Source: Crickella sp963642455 (GTDB taxonomy: Bacteria; Bacillota; Clostridia; Peptostreptococcales; Anaerovoracaceae). Taken from it: a stretch of DNA of 53,176 nucleotides. Location: assembly GCA_963642455.1 (NCBI GenBank), contig CAVIGM010000005.1, forward strand, positions 1-53,176. Direction: 5' to 3'. The notes below the pieces were generated by a model. It saw nothing but the letters and a program-made list of their open reading frames with translations, was not told where the DNA came from and did no database searches. This document shows positions 10,101 through 17,134 of the stretch, piece by piece. A program made the position numbers and the translations under genes. Positions within the stretch are counted from its first letter, which is position 1. Each line of letters opens with the position of its first letter.

Positions 10101-10292
10101 CACCTTGTCTGCAATCTGGGTGTCGGTCATGATTGTCGCCGGATTGGAATTACAAAGGATTACCTCGTAGCCTTCTTCCTTGAGTGCTATGCAAGCCTGA
10201 GTGCCCGCATAATCGAATTCAGCTGCCTGACCTATTACTATAGGACCGGATCCGATGATTAGGATTTTCTTGATATCTGTTCTTTTTGCCAT
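7119..10292 (-). CDS. carB: Carbamoyl phosphate synthase, large subunit
   Basis: Makes carbamoyl phosphate from bicarbonate, ammonia and 2 ATP; at 1057 aa it is full length. The two homologous halves are visible: ILIIGSGPIVIGQAAEF at the N-terminus and IIVLGAGPIRIGQGVEF near residue 550. Each is followed by an ATP-grasp domain with ExNPR-type metal/ATP motifs (EVNPRVSRSSAL, EVNPRSSRTVPF). The C-terminal ~120 residues form the MGS-like allosteric domain (FYNLGFNIEATEGTA). It needs the glutaminase subunit CarA to deliver ammonia, and no carA lies beside it or anywhere in the window. GGAGGAAGAG precedes the ATG. It is the second gene of the pyr operon. Confidence 0.97.
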   Translation of the reverse strand: MAKRTDIKKILIIGSGPIVIGQAAEFDYAGTQACIALKEEGYEVILCNSNPATIMTDTQIADKVYMEPLTLEYIAKILRYERPDAIVPGIGGQTGLNLAMQLQKKGVLDECGTILLGTSSESIEKAEDRELFKEMCQSIGEPVIPSEITYNLEEAKRAALDIGYPVVLRPAFTLGGTGGGFAYNEAELVDIGTKAFNLSPVGQVLVEKSVKGYKEIEFEVMRDSNDKAITICGMENVDPVGVHTGDSIVVAPILSLSDEDMKMLNDSAIKIIRELKIEGGCNVQFALNPYSSEYFLIEVNPRVSRSSALASKASGYPIARVTAKIAVGMSLEEIPVAGGTAAIEPSLDYVVAKFPRFPFDKFEDASNVLGTQMKATGEVMGIGSCLEECILKSVRSLEIGTDHLHLAKFDKFETTALADYVREFRDDNIYAIMELLRRGISIADLHKLTMITPLFLEAFKRIAQMEVLLKQNINSLKVLHAAKLMGFGDSYIAKLWNLTEVDVYQMRKKYGILPVFRMVDTLHTGAYIAYLYSSYYSKNDSRLTDKKKIIVLGAGPIRIGQGVEFDYSTVHAVQTIKRAGYEAIIINNNPETVSTDYTTGDKLYFEPLTVENVMAIIDYEKPIGVVASLGGQTAINLAQPLMERGVKIIGTDCEAIEKAENRDAFEKLLIELGIPQPKGKAVTNIEDGVAAANEIGYPVLVRPSFVLGGRAMQIVVNEGQLRHYLKTAVEIDIDKPVLVDKYIQGKELEVDAICDGRDVFVPGIMELVERTGVHSGDSISVYPTFSVSDKVKGIILQYAKKLGLGIGIIGLYNIQFIVDSEDKVYIIEVNPRSSRTVPFLSKATGYSLADIATDVILGKTLKEQGIFDLYPAEKPRYYVKAPVFSFNKIKGLDAYLSPEMKSTGEAIGYDNKLNRALYKALQAAGTKMKNYGTVFATLAGSDKQEALPLIRRFYNLGFNIEATEGTARFLKENGIRTRVLAKISDGSSEILDRIRSGQIAYILNTRNLGDNNQESDGHIIRQCATENNATIFTSLDTVSVLLDVLEETTLTISTIDA

Positions 10293-10332
10293 CTCTTCCT
10301 CCGTTTCTTTTCCATGAGAAATATCTATCTAT

Positions 10333-10355
10333 ATAGGCTCCATGGTAGAACCTAT
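10333..10355 (-). other. Hairpin in the pyrC-carB spacer
   Basis: The 97-bp gap between pyrC and carB is the largest of the operon. On the minus strand, ATAGGTTC and GAGCCTAT form an 8-bp stem with one G-U pair and a 7-nt loop, about 40 nt before the carB start. No T run follows, so it is not a terminator. It could tune carB translation or mRNA processing, but this is weak. Confidence 0.4.
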
Positions 10356-10389
10356 TATTTAGCCTTATCTATCTTAATTTCTGCTTGCC

Positions 10390-11496
10390 TTATCTTTCGT
10401 ACACGGTCTTGCCGTTGCAGACCGTCTTAGTGCAGAGCCCGTAGACCTTGCGGCCCTCCCAAGGCATTGATTTGCCTTTGCTAAGGAAGTCTCTGCTGTG
10501 AATTTCGTATTCTGTATCAAGCTCCCACTCGGCATAATCATCGCCAAGGTCTATGCCGAAGCGTTTGCTCGGGTTGACTGACATTAGAGCAATTAGCTCA
10601 TCGAGAGTAATTATGCCTCCCCTTACAAGCTCCGTATATAGAAGTGGAAAAGCAGTCTCGAGCCCCACGATGCCAAAGGCGCTTCCTTCAAGGCCTCTCG
10701 ACTTCTCCTCTGAGCTGTGCGGTGCGTGGTCTGTTGCGATTATCTCTATGGTTCCGTCCTTGATACCTTCAATCAGAGCCTCGCGGTCCTGCTTGCTTCG
10801 AAGAGGGGGATTCATCTTGAAATTGCCATCCTCTCTTAGCATTGTCTCGTCAAGAAGAAGGTGATGAGGCGTCACCTCGCAGCTTACATCAAGGCCGTCC
10901 GCCTTAGCTTGCCTTACAAGCTCTACTGACTCGGCCGTCGAAACGTGGCAGACATGATAGGAGCAGCCCGTTTCTCTCGCAAGCTCTATATCTCTTTGCA
11001 CCTGAGCCCACTCGCTCTTGCTGCAGATTCCTCTATGATTATGCTCTTTGGCATAGACACCGTCGTGGATGTAACCGCCGTTAAGAAGCTCGTTCACCTC
11101 GCAATGCGCAACGATAATTCGGCCAAGGGCTTTTGCCTTAAGCATCGCCTCGCGCATCAGTTCGTCACTCTGCACTCCCTTGCCATCGTCCGAGAAAGCA
11201 ATCACCATAGGTGCCATTCCCTCAAGATCGGAAAGAGTCTTGCCCTCTTGCCCAAGGCTTATTGCGCCGTAAGGGTAGACCTTGATGCTCGCGTCCTTAG
11301 CTATGCAATCAAGTTGCAACTTGAGGTGCTCAATGCTGTCAGCTACGGGCTTAAGATTAGGCATTGTGCATACCGCCGTATAGCCTCCGTGAGCCGCCGC
11401 CGCGCAACCTGTCGCAATCGTCTCTTTATAAGAAAAACCCGGCTCCCTGAAGTGCACATGCAAGTCACAAAGAGCGGGTAATTTAGTTGCGGACAT
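10390..11496 (-). CDS. pyrC: Dihydroorotase, class I, lacking the N-terminal strand region
   Basis: Cyclises carbamoyl aspartate to dihydroorotate. The dinuclear metal site of class I enzymes is complete: H13 and H15 (DLHVHFREPG), an Asp bridging ligand in FSDDG (103/104), H131 (VAHCE), H184 (CHVST) and D256 (ATDHAPH). Class I enzymes usually have ~50 residues before the HxH motif that form half of the beta-sandwich. Here the protein begins 10 residues before it (368 aa against about 425). The C-terminal sandwich strand (KVYGLCTKTVCNGKTVYE) is kept. A strong AAGGAGG site just before this ATG supports the short form. First gene of the pyr operon. Confidence 0.92.
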   Translation of the reverse strand: MSATKLPALCDLHVHFREPGFSYKETIATGCAAAAHGGYTAVCTMPNLKPVADSIEHLKLQLDCIAKDASIKVYPYGAISLGQEGKTLSDLEGMAPMVIAFSDDGKGVQSDELMREAMLKAKALGRIIVAHCEVNELLNGGYIHDGVYAKEHNHRGICSKSEWAQVQRDIELARETGCSYHVCHVSTAESVELVRQAKADGLDVSCEVTPHHLLLDETMLREDGNFKMNPPLRSKQDREALIEGIKDGTIEIIATDHAPHSSEEKSRGLEGSAFGIVGLETAFPLLYTELVRGGIITLDELIALMSVNPSKRFGIDLGDDYAEWELDTEYEIHSRDFLSKGKSMPWEGRKVYGLCTKTVCNGKTVYER

Positions 11497-11524
11497 AGGC
11501 TTCCTCCTTCCTCGATCGGATATT

Positions 11525-11556
11525 CATATTCGACATAATTCTACCATATTCGACAT
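11525..11556 (-). promoter_or_regulatory. pyr operon promoter inside a 12-bp direct repeat
   Basis: On the minus strand an extended -10 (TGG TAGAAT, hexamer at 11543-11538) lies about 45 bp before pyrC. Two identical 12-mers, ATGTCGAATATG (11556-11545 and 11536-11525), flank it with a 20-bp period, two helical turns. One covers the spacer, the other the expected start site. This layout suits a repressor bound twice on one DNA face. The -35 is poor. No PyrR-type leader or attenuator was seen in the short 5' region. Confidence 0.6.
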
Positions 11557-11706
11557 TATTGTTCCACCGTGTTCTTTTGCAAAATAGGGATAAAAATGTC
11601 GTTTAGAGGGACTTTCTTGTTTGAGGGAAAAAAGCGCTTCGCTTAGTCTTAGATTGTAACAATTAAGGCCCGATAGCTTCTTGAATGTCGGGAGAAGGAG
11701 GTACAA

Positions 11707-12171
11707 ATGAGTAATTCAAGAAACAGATCACAAGGTGAAATCGAATTTGAGGTAAAGAGCAGAATCGGAATCCTGCAGACCTATTCTACTGGCTGGACAA
11801 AGGAGCTCAATATCATTGCGTGGAATGGCGGTGCATCCAAATATGATATCCGTGACTGGAACCCTGAGCATACGAGCATGTCGAGAGGAATCACTCTTCA
11901 TGAAGAGGAGGCAGTTAATCTTATGAAGCTTCTGAACGAGAGACTTGGCAAGACGACATTCAAGGGTAGCGGATGGGATACTGCTGAGAATGCTGACGCG
12001 ATTGAGAAGGAGAGACAGCAGGCTATTTCGCAGGTAGCAGAGAAGATGGAGGTTAATGAGAGCGAGGAGGCTGAAGAGACTGCAACGACCGCAACGCAGC
12101 TTTATGAGGAGGAAGAATTATGCGAGGAAGCAACAGAAGAATCAGCGGAAGAGATGAAGAAAGAGGCGTAG
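11707..12171 (+). CDS. YdbC/PC4-like single-stranded DNA-binding protein
   Basis: Residues ~12-85 match the bacterial YdbC branch of the PC4 (transcription coactivator p15) fold. The segment GWTKELNIIAWNG, KYDIRDWNPEHTSMSRGITL and the following helix EEEAVNLMKLLNERL have the family's conserved order. Such proteins bind single-stranded nucleic acid as dimers. After the domain comes a long acidic tail rich in Glu and Ala (about 105-154), which the small stand-alone YdbC proteins lack. GAAGGAGG precedes the ATG, and a small stem (CCCGA/TCGGG) lies just before that site. The gene is divergent from the pyr operon and runs into the surface-protein gene. Confidence 0.85.
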   Translation: MSNSRNRSQGEIEFEVKSRIGILQTYSTGWTKELNIIAWNGGASKYDIRDWNPEHTSMSRGITLHEEEAVNLMKLLNERLGKTTFKGSGWDTAENADAIEKERQQAISQVAEKMEVNESEEAEETATTATQLYEEEELCEEATEESAEEMKKEA

Positions 12172-12215
12172 GCCGAAGCGTAGGTCGAAGCTCTAAGCAA
12201 GGTCTGGGACTAATA

Positions 12216-14108
12216 ATGAATAAGAATTGGTCGAAGAGAATTGGCACAGTATTCTGTGCCATCCTTCTTCTTTCGATATTCTCGGCATCAATCGCAAATG
12301 CGGCAAGCATCAGATTGGTGGAGACTTACTGGGAGGACTGCTCCTTTGGACCTGTTGGCGTAGGGCATTTCGAGATTAACGGCAAGCTGGCCTTCTGCAT
12401 GGAGCATGCGAAGACAACACCTTCGACGGGAGTTGAGACAAGCGAGATGGTCTACGACAACGCAGCTGTGCAGAAGGTGCTGTATTACGGTTACGGAGGG
12501 CCCGCTCAGTGGAGCGGCTTTACAAGCCAGAAGAACGGAGTAATGGTAACGTCCTTGATGTTATCAGAGGTCTATACAACTGCGCATAAGGTGGGAACCT
12601 ATGACGAGATTAGGGGCCTTGCGGCATTTAGAAATTATCTCGCAACACAGCCTGCACCTGATCTCGAGCTACGCTTCGACAAACAGGAGGTTAAGGCTTA
12701 TTACGACAAGGTCCTGAATGCGGAGAGAACAGAGAATATTACGGTGCTTGGAAGAAGTGAGGGTAAGCTCACCGTTACGATTCCGGAAGGCTATCTGCTT
12801 CACAATAACAAGAGCGGAGCCGAGCTTAGCGGAAGCGTTGCACTTACGGCAGGAGATAGCTTTTATATAAAGACGGCCGGCGAATATAGCACGCTTGATT
12901 TCACAGAGATTAAGGGAAGAAATGCGAAGCTTAAGCCTATAGTCTTCGTAACAGAAAGCGGCTCGCTGCAGGATCTTACAAGGCTTGAGGTCGTTGAGGA
13001 TACAGCAGAGACAAGCAAGCTTAAGATAGAGTGGATAGGCAAGCTCGACCTTCGCATAACAAAGACCGACATCGAGAGCGGAGACAGGGTAAACGGTGCG
13101 ATCTTCAAGCTAAGAGAATACGACATCAACGGCAAGGAAGTTGTCGATGATAAGCAAGGCTATATATATACAGCAAACGATAACGGCTCGGTGCTTGTCA
13201 AGGATAGACTGCAATGCGGAAGAACCTACACGCTTGAGGAAATAAATGCGCCATACGCATATCGCCTTAATACCGAGCAGCAGAGCTTCGAGGTAACAGG
13301 AGAGCTCAAAGAACACAGCCTGAATTTCGAGAACGAGAAGCAGCGCGTTTATCTCATAATAAATAAGCTTGGCAAGAAGAACGAAATATCAGGAGGCAGA
13401 ATCGAGAAGAGCGAGGTGCCGCTTGAAGGAGTTAAGTTCGAAATCATGGCGGCAACGAAGATTCTCGAATGGGGAACAAGGAATGTGATGTACGACGCTG
13501 GCGAAGTTGTCGCAGAGATTGTAACTGACGAGAATGGAATTGCATCGACAGAAGGTCTGCCACCAGGTAAATATACTGTCAGCGAGATTGAGACAGCACC
13601 AGGCTACGAGATCGATAGAGAAGCAAAGACCTATGACCTTAGAGTTGAAACAAAGAAGAGCGAGCTTAGACATACCATCAATGTGGTAAACGAGCCGCAG
13701 GAGACCGAAGTAACTGTTGTCAAATATGACGAGGAGACAAATAAGAAATTAGAAGGTGCATATTTCGAGATTGCAAATGAAGAGGGTGCGGTTCTCAAAG
13801 TAGGCACCGAGAGGAACGGCAAGACTGTGCTGCGCAATCTTCCAGAAGGCGATTATACTTTCAAGGAAGTGCAGGCACCTGAAGGCTATTCTGTCGATAA
13901 CGAGGTGCAGGAATTTACCATAGGTTATGAAGAGGAGGAGAGAAGTGTTACCTTAAGCTCCTATGACGAGAAGCTTGAAGCGGTCGATACAGGTGACGAG
14001 AATGCGCTTGTTGTCTATTTCGCAATTGGAGCAGCGGCAATTCTGCTAACAGGAGGGTTGTGCAAAAAAAGAACATCAAAAGAATGCAACTTTAATATCT
14101 TTAAATAG
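12216..14108 (+). CDS. CnaB/SpaA-type surface protein with thioester-like N-terminus
   Basis: Cell-surface adhesin-like protein (630 aa from this start). A signal peptide (MNKNWSKRIG..., ending ANAAS) is followed by a region with FCMEHAKTTPSTG, reminiscent of thioester domains of Gram-positive adhesins. The usual partner Gln motif (TQxA) is not evident. Three prealbumin-like SpaA/CnaB domains follow, starting at LRITKTDIESG, YLIINKLGKK and VTVVKYDEETNKKLEGAYF. Each has a Lys near its start and a YT(L/V/F)xE segment, as in isopeptide-forming domains. The end reads AVDTGDEN, hydrophobic stretch, CKKR: a variant sortase signal. An upstream ATG at 12120, inside the YdbC gene and preceded by GAGGAGG, would add 32 Arg-rich residues; the start is therefore uncertain. 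No sortase gene is in the window. Confidence 0.85.
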   Translation: MNKNWSKRIGTVFCAILLLSIFSASIANAASIRLVETYWEDCSFGPVGVGHFEINGKLAFCMEHAKTTPSTGVETSEMVYDNAAVQKVLYYGYGGPAQWSGFTSQKNGVMVTSLMLSEVYTTAHKVGTYDEIRGLAAFRNYLATQPAPDLELRFDKQEVKAYYDKVLNAERTENITVLGRSEGKLTVTIPEGYLLHNNKSGAELSGSVALTAGDSFYIKTAGEYSTLDFTEIKGRNAKLKPIVFVTESGSLQDLTRLEVVEDTAETSKLKIEWIGKLDLRITKTDIESGDRVNGAIFKLREYDINGKEVVDDKQGYIYTANDNGSVLVKDRLQCGRTYTLEEINAPYAYRLNTEQQSFEVTGELKEHSLNFENEKQRVYLIINKLGKKNEISGGRIEKSEVPLEGVKFEIMAATKILEWGTRNVMYDAGEVVAEIVTDENGIASTEGLPPGKYTVSEIETAPGYEIDREAKTYDLRVETKKSELRHTINVVNEPQETEVTVVKYDEETNKKLEGAYFEIANEEGAVLKVGTERNGKTVLRNLPEGDYTFKEVQAPEGYSVDNEVQEFTIGYEEEERSVTLSSYDEKLEAVDTGDENALVVYFAIGAAAILLTGGLCKKRTSKECNFNIFK

Positions 14109-14154
14109 TTTGCAAATTGCGTTTATGCTAATATAGAAATTAGATTACGAACTT

Positions 14155-14198
14155 NNNNNNNNNNNNNNNNNNNNNNNNNNNNNNNNNNNNNNNNNNNN
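14155..14198. other. Assembly gap (44 N)
   Basis: An unknown sequence run. The promoter and any leader of the transketolase genes fall into it, and the true distance between the flanking genes is not known. Confidence 1.
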
Positions 14199-14213
14199 GA
14201 AAAGGAGGATGCT

Positions 14214-15056
14214 ATGAGCATAGACGCAAAAGAGCTTAAGCAGCTTAAACAGACTGCAAAAGACTTGCGCCTGACCGTTATCGACGTTATGAAATGGTCA
14301 GGCGGTGCGCATGTTGGCGGTTCACTATCTTGCATGGACATGCTGACTGCACTTTATTTCAAGTATCTGAAGATTGATCCAAAGAATCCAGATTGGGACG
14401 AAAGAGACAGATTCATTCTTTCGAAAGGTCATGCCGCAGCAGGATATATTCCTGTACTTGCGAAGAGAGGTTACTTCCCAGAGGAGCAGCTGAAGTCTTT
14501 CAACCACTTCGGCAGCCCTTTTGCAATGCACCCTGACACAAATAAGGTTCTCGGATGCGATGCATCGGCAGGATCACTTGGTCACGGACTTCCTATCGCA
14601 CTTGGAATGGCGCTTGGCCTAAGATTCCAGGGTAAGGATCAGAAGGTTGTCTGCATGATGGGAGATGGTGAATGCCAGGAGGGCAGCGTATGGGAGGCTG
14701 CAATGGCTATCTCACACTTCAATGCAACCAACGTAATTACAATCGTTGACCGTAACAAGGCACAGATTGACGGAACCACTGAGCAGGTTATGGCTCTTGA
14801 GCCTTTTGCAGATAAGTGGACGGCTTTTGGCTTCGATGTAATTGAAATCGACGGAAACAATATGACCCAGATATGCGATGCCTTTGATAAAGCTTGGGCT
14901 AAGCAGCCAGGCGAGAAGCCTGCTCTTATACTTGCTAATACAATCAAGGGCAAGGGCGTTGATTTCATGGAAGGACAGGTTCCTTATCATTATTGCAACG
15001 GTACTGATGAGGTCTGCGCTAAGGCAAAGGCTTCGATTATGAAAATGGAGGTGTAG
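14214..15056 (+). CDS. Transketolase, N-terminal (TPP-binding) subunit
   Basis: First half of a split transketolase, which moves two-carbon ketol units between sugar phosphates. The thiamine-diphosphate motif runs from GDG (150-152) to N181 (GDGECQEGSVWEAA ... DRNKAQ). GAHVGGS (31-37) and SKGHAAAGY (70-78) carry active-site His residues. At 280 aa it matches split-type N subunits. AAAGGAGG precedes the ATG. The partner gene begins 3 bp after the stop, so the two are co-translated. Upstream context is lost in the assembly gap. Confidence 0.95.
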   Translation: MSIDAKELKQLKQTAKDLRLTVIDVMKWSGGAHVGGSLSCMDMLTALYFKYLKIDPKNPDWDERDRFILSKGHAAAGYIPVLAKRGYFPEEQLKSFNHFGSPFAMHPDTNKVLGCDASAGSLGHGLPIALGMALGLRFQGKDQKVVCMMGDGECQEGSVWEAAMAISHFNATNVITIVDRNKAQIDGTTEQVMALEPFADKWTAFGFDVIEIDGNNMTQICDAFDKAWAKQPGEKPALILANTIKGKGVDFMEGQVPYHYCNGTDEVCAKAKASIMKMEV

Positions 15057-15059
15057 ATC

Positions 15060-16076
15060 ATGGCAGAAGTAAATACAGGCACTAACTGGACATGTTACGA
15101 CTCCTCAACTATGACAGCCCGCGAGATTTACGGACGTACACTCGCTGAACTGGCTAAGACCGATGACAGAATCGTAGCAGTTACCGCTGACTTGGAGAAA
15201 TCCACAGCGCTTAATAAATTCGGAGTTGTTCATCCTGACAGACTCTTTAACGTAGGTATCGCAGAGCAGGATATGATCGGCATAGCCGCAGGAATGGCGA
15301 AGGTCGGACTTATTCCTTTTGCAAGCTCTTTTGCGATTATGACCTGCCTGCGAAGCGGCGAGCAGATTAGAACGGATGTATGCTATCAGAATCTTCCTGT
15401 TAAGATTATCGCTACTCACTCGGGAATTTCCTTCGGACACGCAGGAACTACCCACCACTGCACAGAGGATTTTGCAATAATGAAATCTTTTGCAAATATG
15501 ACGGTAATCTGCCCAGCTGACGGTATCGAGACATCCAAGGCAGTTCGCGCTTGCGTGGACTATCCGGGCCCTGTATACATGAGAATCGGCCGTGGATTTG
15601 AGCCACCTATCTACGAGAACGAAGATTATGATTTCGAAATCGGCAAGGCTACGATAATGAGAGACGGCAAGGACCTTACTATCATTACTTGCGGAATCGG
15701 AGTTCTCCAGAGCGTTAATGCTGCAAAGACACTGTCCGAAAGAGACGGCGTTGAGGTGCAGGTTATCAATATGCATACAATCAAGCCTATCGACAGACAG
15801 GCTATCATAGATGCCGCTAAGAAGACCGGCAAGATTCTCACTATCGAGGAGCATAATGTTGTCGGCGGACTTGGAGAATCCGTTGCAAGCGTAATCGCTG
15901 AAGAGGGACTCAAGGTTAAATTCAAGAAACACGGAATGCAGGACGAATATTCCATGATTGGATATGCTGAAGACCTGTATGCACACTATAAATTCGATGC
16001 TAACGGAATTTGCGAGCTCGTAAGAGAATACCTTGGCATAGAATATGAGGCTGACGATGACTGGGAGGATGAATAA
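15060..16076 (+). CDS. Transketolase, C-terminal (pyrimidine-binding) subunit
   Basis: Second half of the split enzyme (338 aa). It contains the pyrimidine-binding domain with the catalytic Glu of FNVGIAEQDMIG (E69), which activates TPP in the partner subunit. SGISFGHAGTTHHCTED follows, and the C-terminal transketolase domain (LTIITCGIG ... VINMHTIKPID ... TIEEHNVVGGLGE) is complete. It is tightly linked to the N subunit, and its TAA overlaps the next ATG by one base. DXS is unlikely because DXS is a single ~620-residue chain. Confidence 0.95.
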   Translation: MAEVNTGTNWTCYDSSTMTAREIYGRTLAELAKTDDRIVAVTADLEKSTALNKFGVVHPDRLFNVGIAEQDMIGIAAGMAKVGLIPFASSFAIMTCLRSGEQIRTDVCYQNLPVKIIATHSGISFGHAGTTHHCTEDFAIMKSFANMTVICPADGIETSKAVRACVDYPGPVYMRIGRGFEPPIYENEDYDFEIGKATIMRDGKDLTIITCGIGVLQSVNAAKTLSERDGVEVQVINMHTIKPIDRQAIIDAAKKTGKILTIEEHNVVGGLGESVASVIAEEGLKVKFKKHGMQDEYSMIGYAEDLYAHYKFDANGICELVREYLGIEYEADDDWEDE

Positions 16077-16861
16077 TGAGTGCTAACACCAAAGATATCA
16101 TGACAGCTCGGTTATTCTTTACCGCAGCTTTTCCAACAATTCAGGTTTTGCTCGATGATGATCCATCCTTTGCAAAATTCAAGAATTATGACAAGGTTTT
16201 CCAGTTCGGAGCAAAGAACGGCGGCGAGTTACTCTGCTGCAATATGCACGTTAAGGATGGCAAGATTACAGTAGAAGAAGGACCTGCAAACAATCCTGAT
16301 TTCACACTTACATTCGGATCTGTTAAGGGAATGAATGCTCTTCTCAAGGGCGGCCTTGCTATTCCAATGATTAGAGGCAAGCTCTCACTTGCTCCTGATT
16401 TCCTGAGTCTTCTTATGGGACTTAAGATTATGACTAAGCCTAATAACAAGCTTAAGGACAGAGACGAGAAGATTCTCAAGATCAAGATGTCTCTTTACAT
16501 GATTACAAGAGCTCTGTCTAAATACAATAAGCTCGGTGATCCTGACATGGTTGAGTTCTGCCGCAGACAGCCTGAGAGAATTTATCAGTTCAGAGTTGAT
16601 GACGGTGCTGAGAAGGATATTGTTGCTTGCTACTTCAGAGTTGCTGAGGGCAAATCCAAATCCGGACATGGCGTATATGAGCGCCGTTCGCCTTTCGTGC
16701 TCTTCCATTTCTTTAATATTGACGGAGCGCTTAAGCAACTCGGCGGCGAATGCGAATTCGTTGAAGCCGTTGAGAAGGGATATGTTGAGACGGTTGGATC
16801 GCCTGAATATGCTTGCTATCTGAATGACTATATGGCAGTAATTCAAGGAATGATGATGTAG
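16076..16861 (+). CDS. SCP2-like protein of unknown function
   Basis: A soluble 261-aa protein with no signal peptide or membrane segment. The region about 60-130 (NNPDFTLTFGSVKGMNALLKG, then RGKLSLAPDFLSLLMGL) resembles the sterol-carrier-protein-2 lipid-binding fold. The rest (YRVAEGK-like strands, HGVYERRSPF) is not recognised. The one-base stop/start overlap (TAATG) with the transketolase C subunit ties its translation to that enzyme. A role as a binding or accessory protein for a hydrophobic or acyl substrate of the same pathway is speculative. Confidence 0.7.
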   Translation: MSANTKDIMTARLFFTAAFPTIQVLLDDDPSFAKFKNYDKVFQFGAKNGGELLCCNMHVKDGKITVEEGPANNPDFTLTFGSVKGMNALLKGGLAIPMIRGKLSLAPDFLSLLMGLKIMTKPNNKLKDRDEKILKIKMSLYMITRALSKYNKLGDPDMVEFCRRQPERIYQFRVDDGAEKDIVACYFRVAEGKSKSGHGVYERRSPFVLFHFFNIDGALKQLGGECEFVEAVEKGYVETVGSPEYACYLNDYMAVIQGMMM

Positions 16862-17116
16862 GCGCTCGGCAAAGCTGGCGTGAAGGCCCGGATGACGTAG
16901 TCGATGCTAAGCAAGAGCGAGGCAAAGCTTGCCTGAAGACACGCTCTCGCTCCGTTGTCGACGCAGCTGATGCTAAGCTCTGTCCGAGGGACAAGCCCCC
17001 GGCCAATCGCTAAGCACAGGCGTCGCCAAAGGCTCTTCAAGCAAGATTGCCTCGCATAGTAGCAGCAAGATGAAGCCGTCATCAAAAGCCCTTCAAGTAA
17101 GAATGCCTCGCTAAGT
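16862..17116 (+). repeat. Structured intergenic repeat, copy A
   Basis: This 273-bp spacer holds no gene. Bases 16941-17045 align without gaps to 52996-53100 with about 90% identity by eye. Inverted arms CTTGCCTGAAG (16928-16938) and CTTCAAGCAAG (17035-17045) enclose it, with an inner pair CGACGC/GCGTCG. The rest (17046-17116) repeats the motifs CCCTTCAAG and ATGCCTCGC. It sits between the SCP2-like gene and the dehydrogenase, so it may lie in the transcript. Confidence 0.8.
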
Positions 17117-17134
17117 AGAAAGGAATAGTTTGAA

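Noticed and set aside
11497..11706. PyrR-type attenuator for the pyr operon
   Set aside because: The predicted leader is only ~35 nt and holds no terminator hairpin or PyrR-binding loop.
15105..15986. Long antisense frame inside the transketolase C-subunit gene
   Set aside because: Shadow of a well-supported gene; its translation is Ser/Cys/Asn-rich with no domain or start signal.
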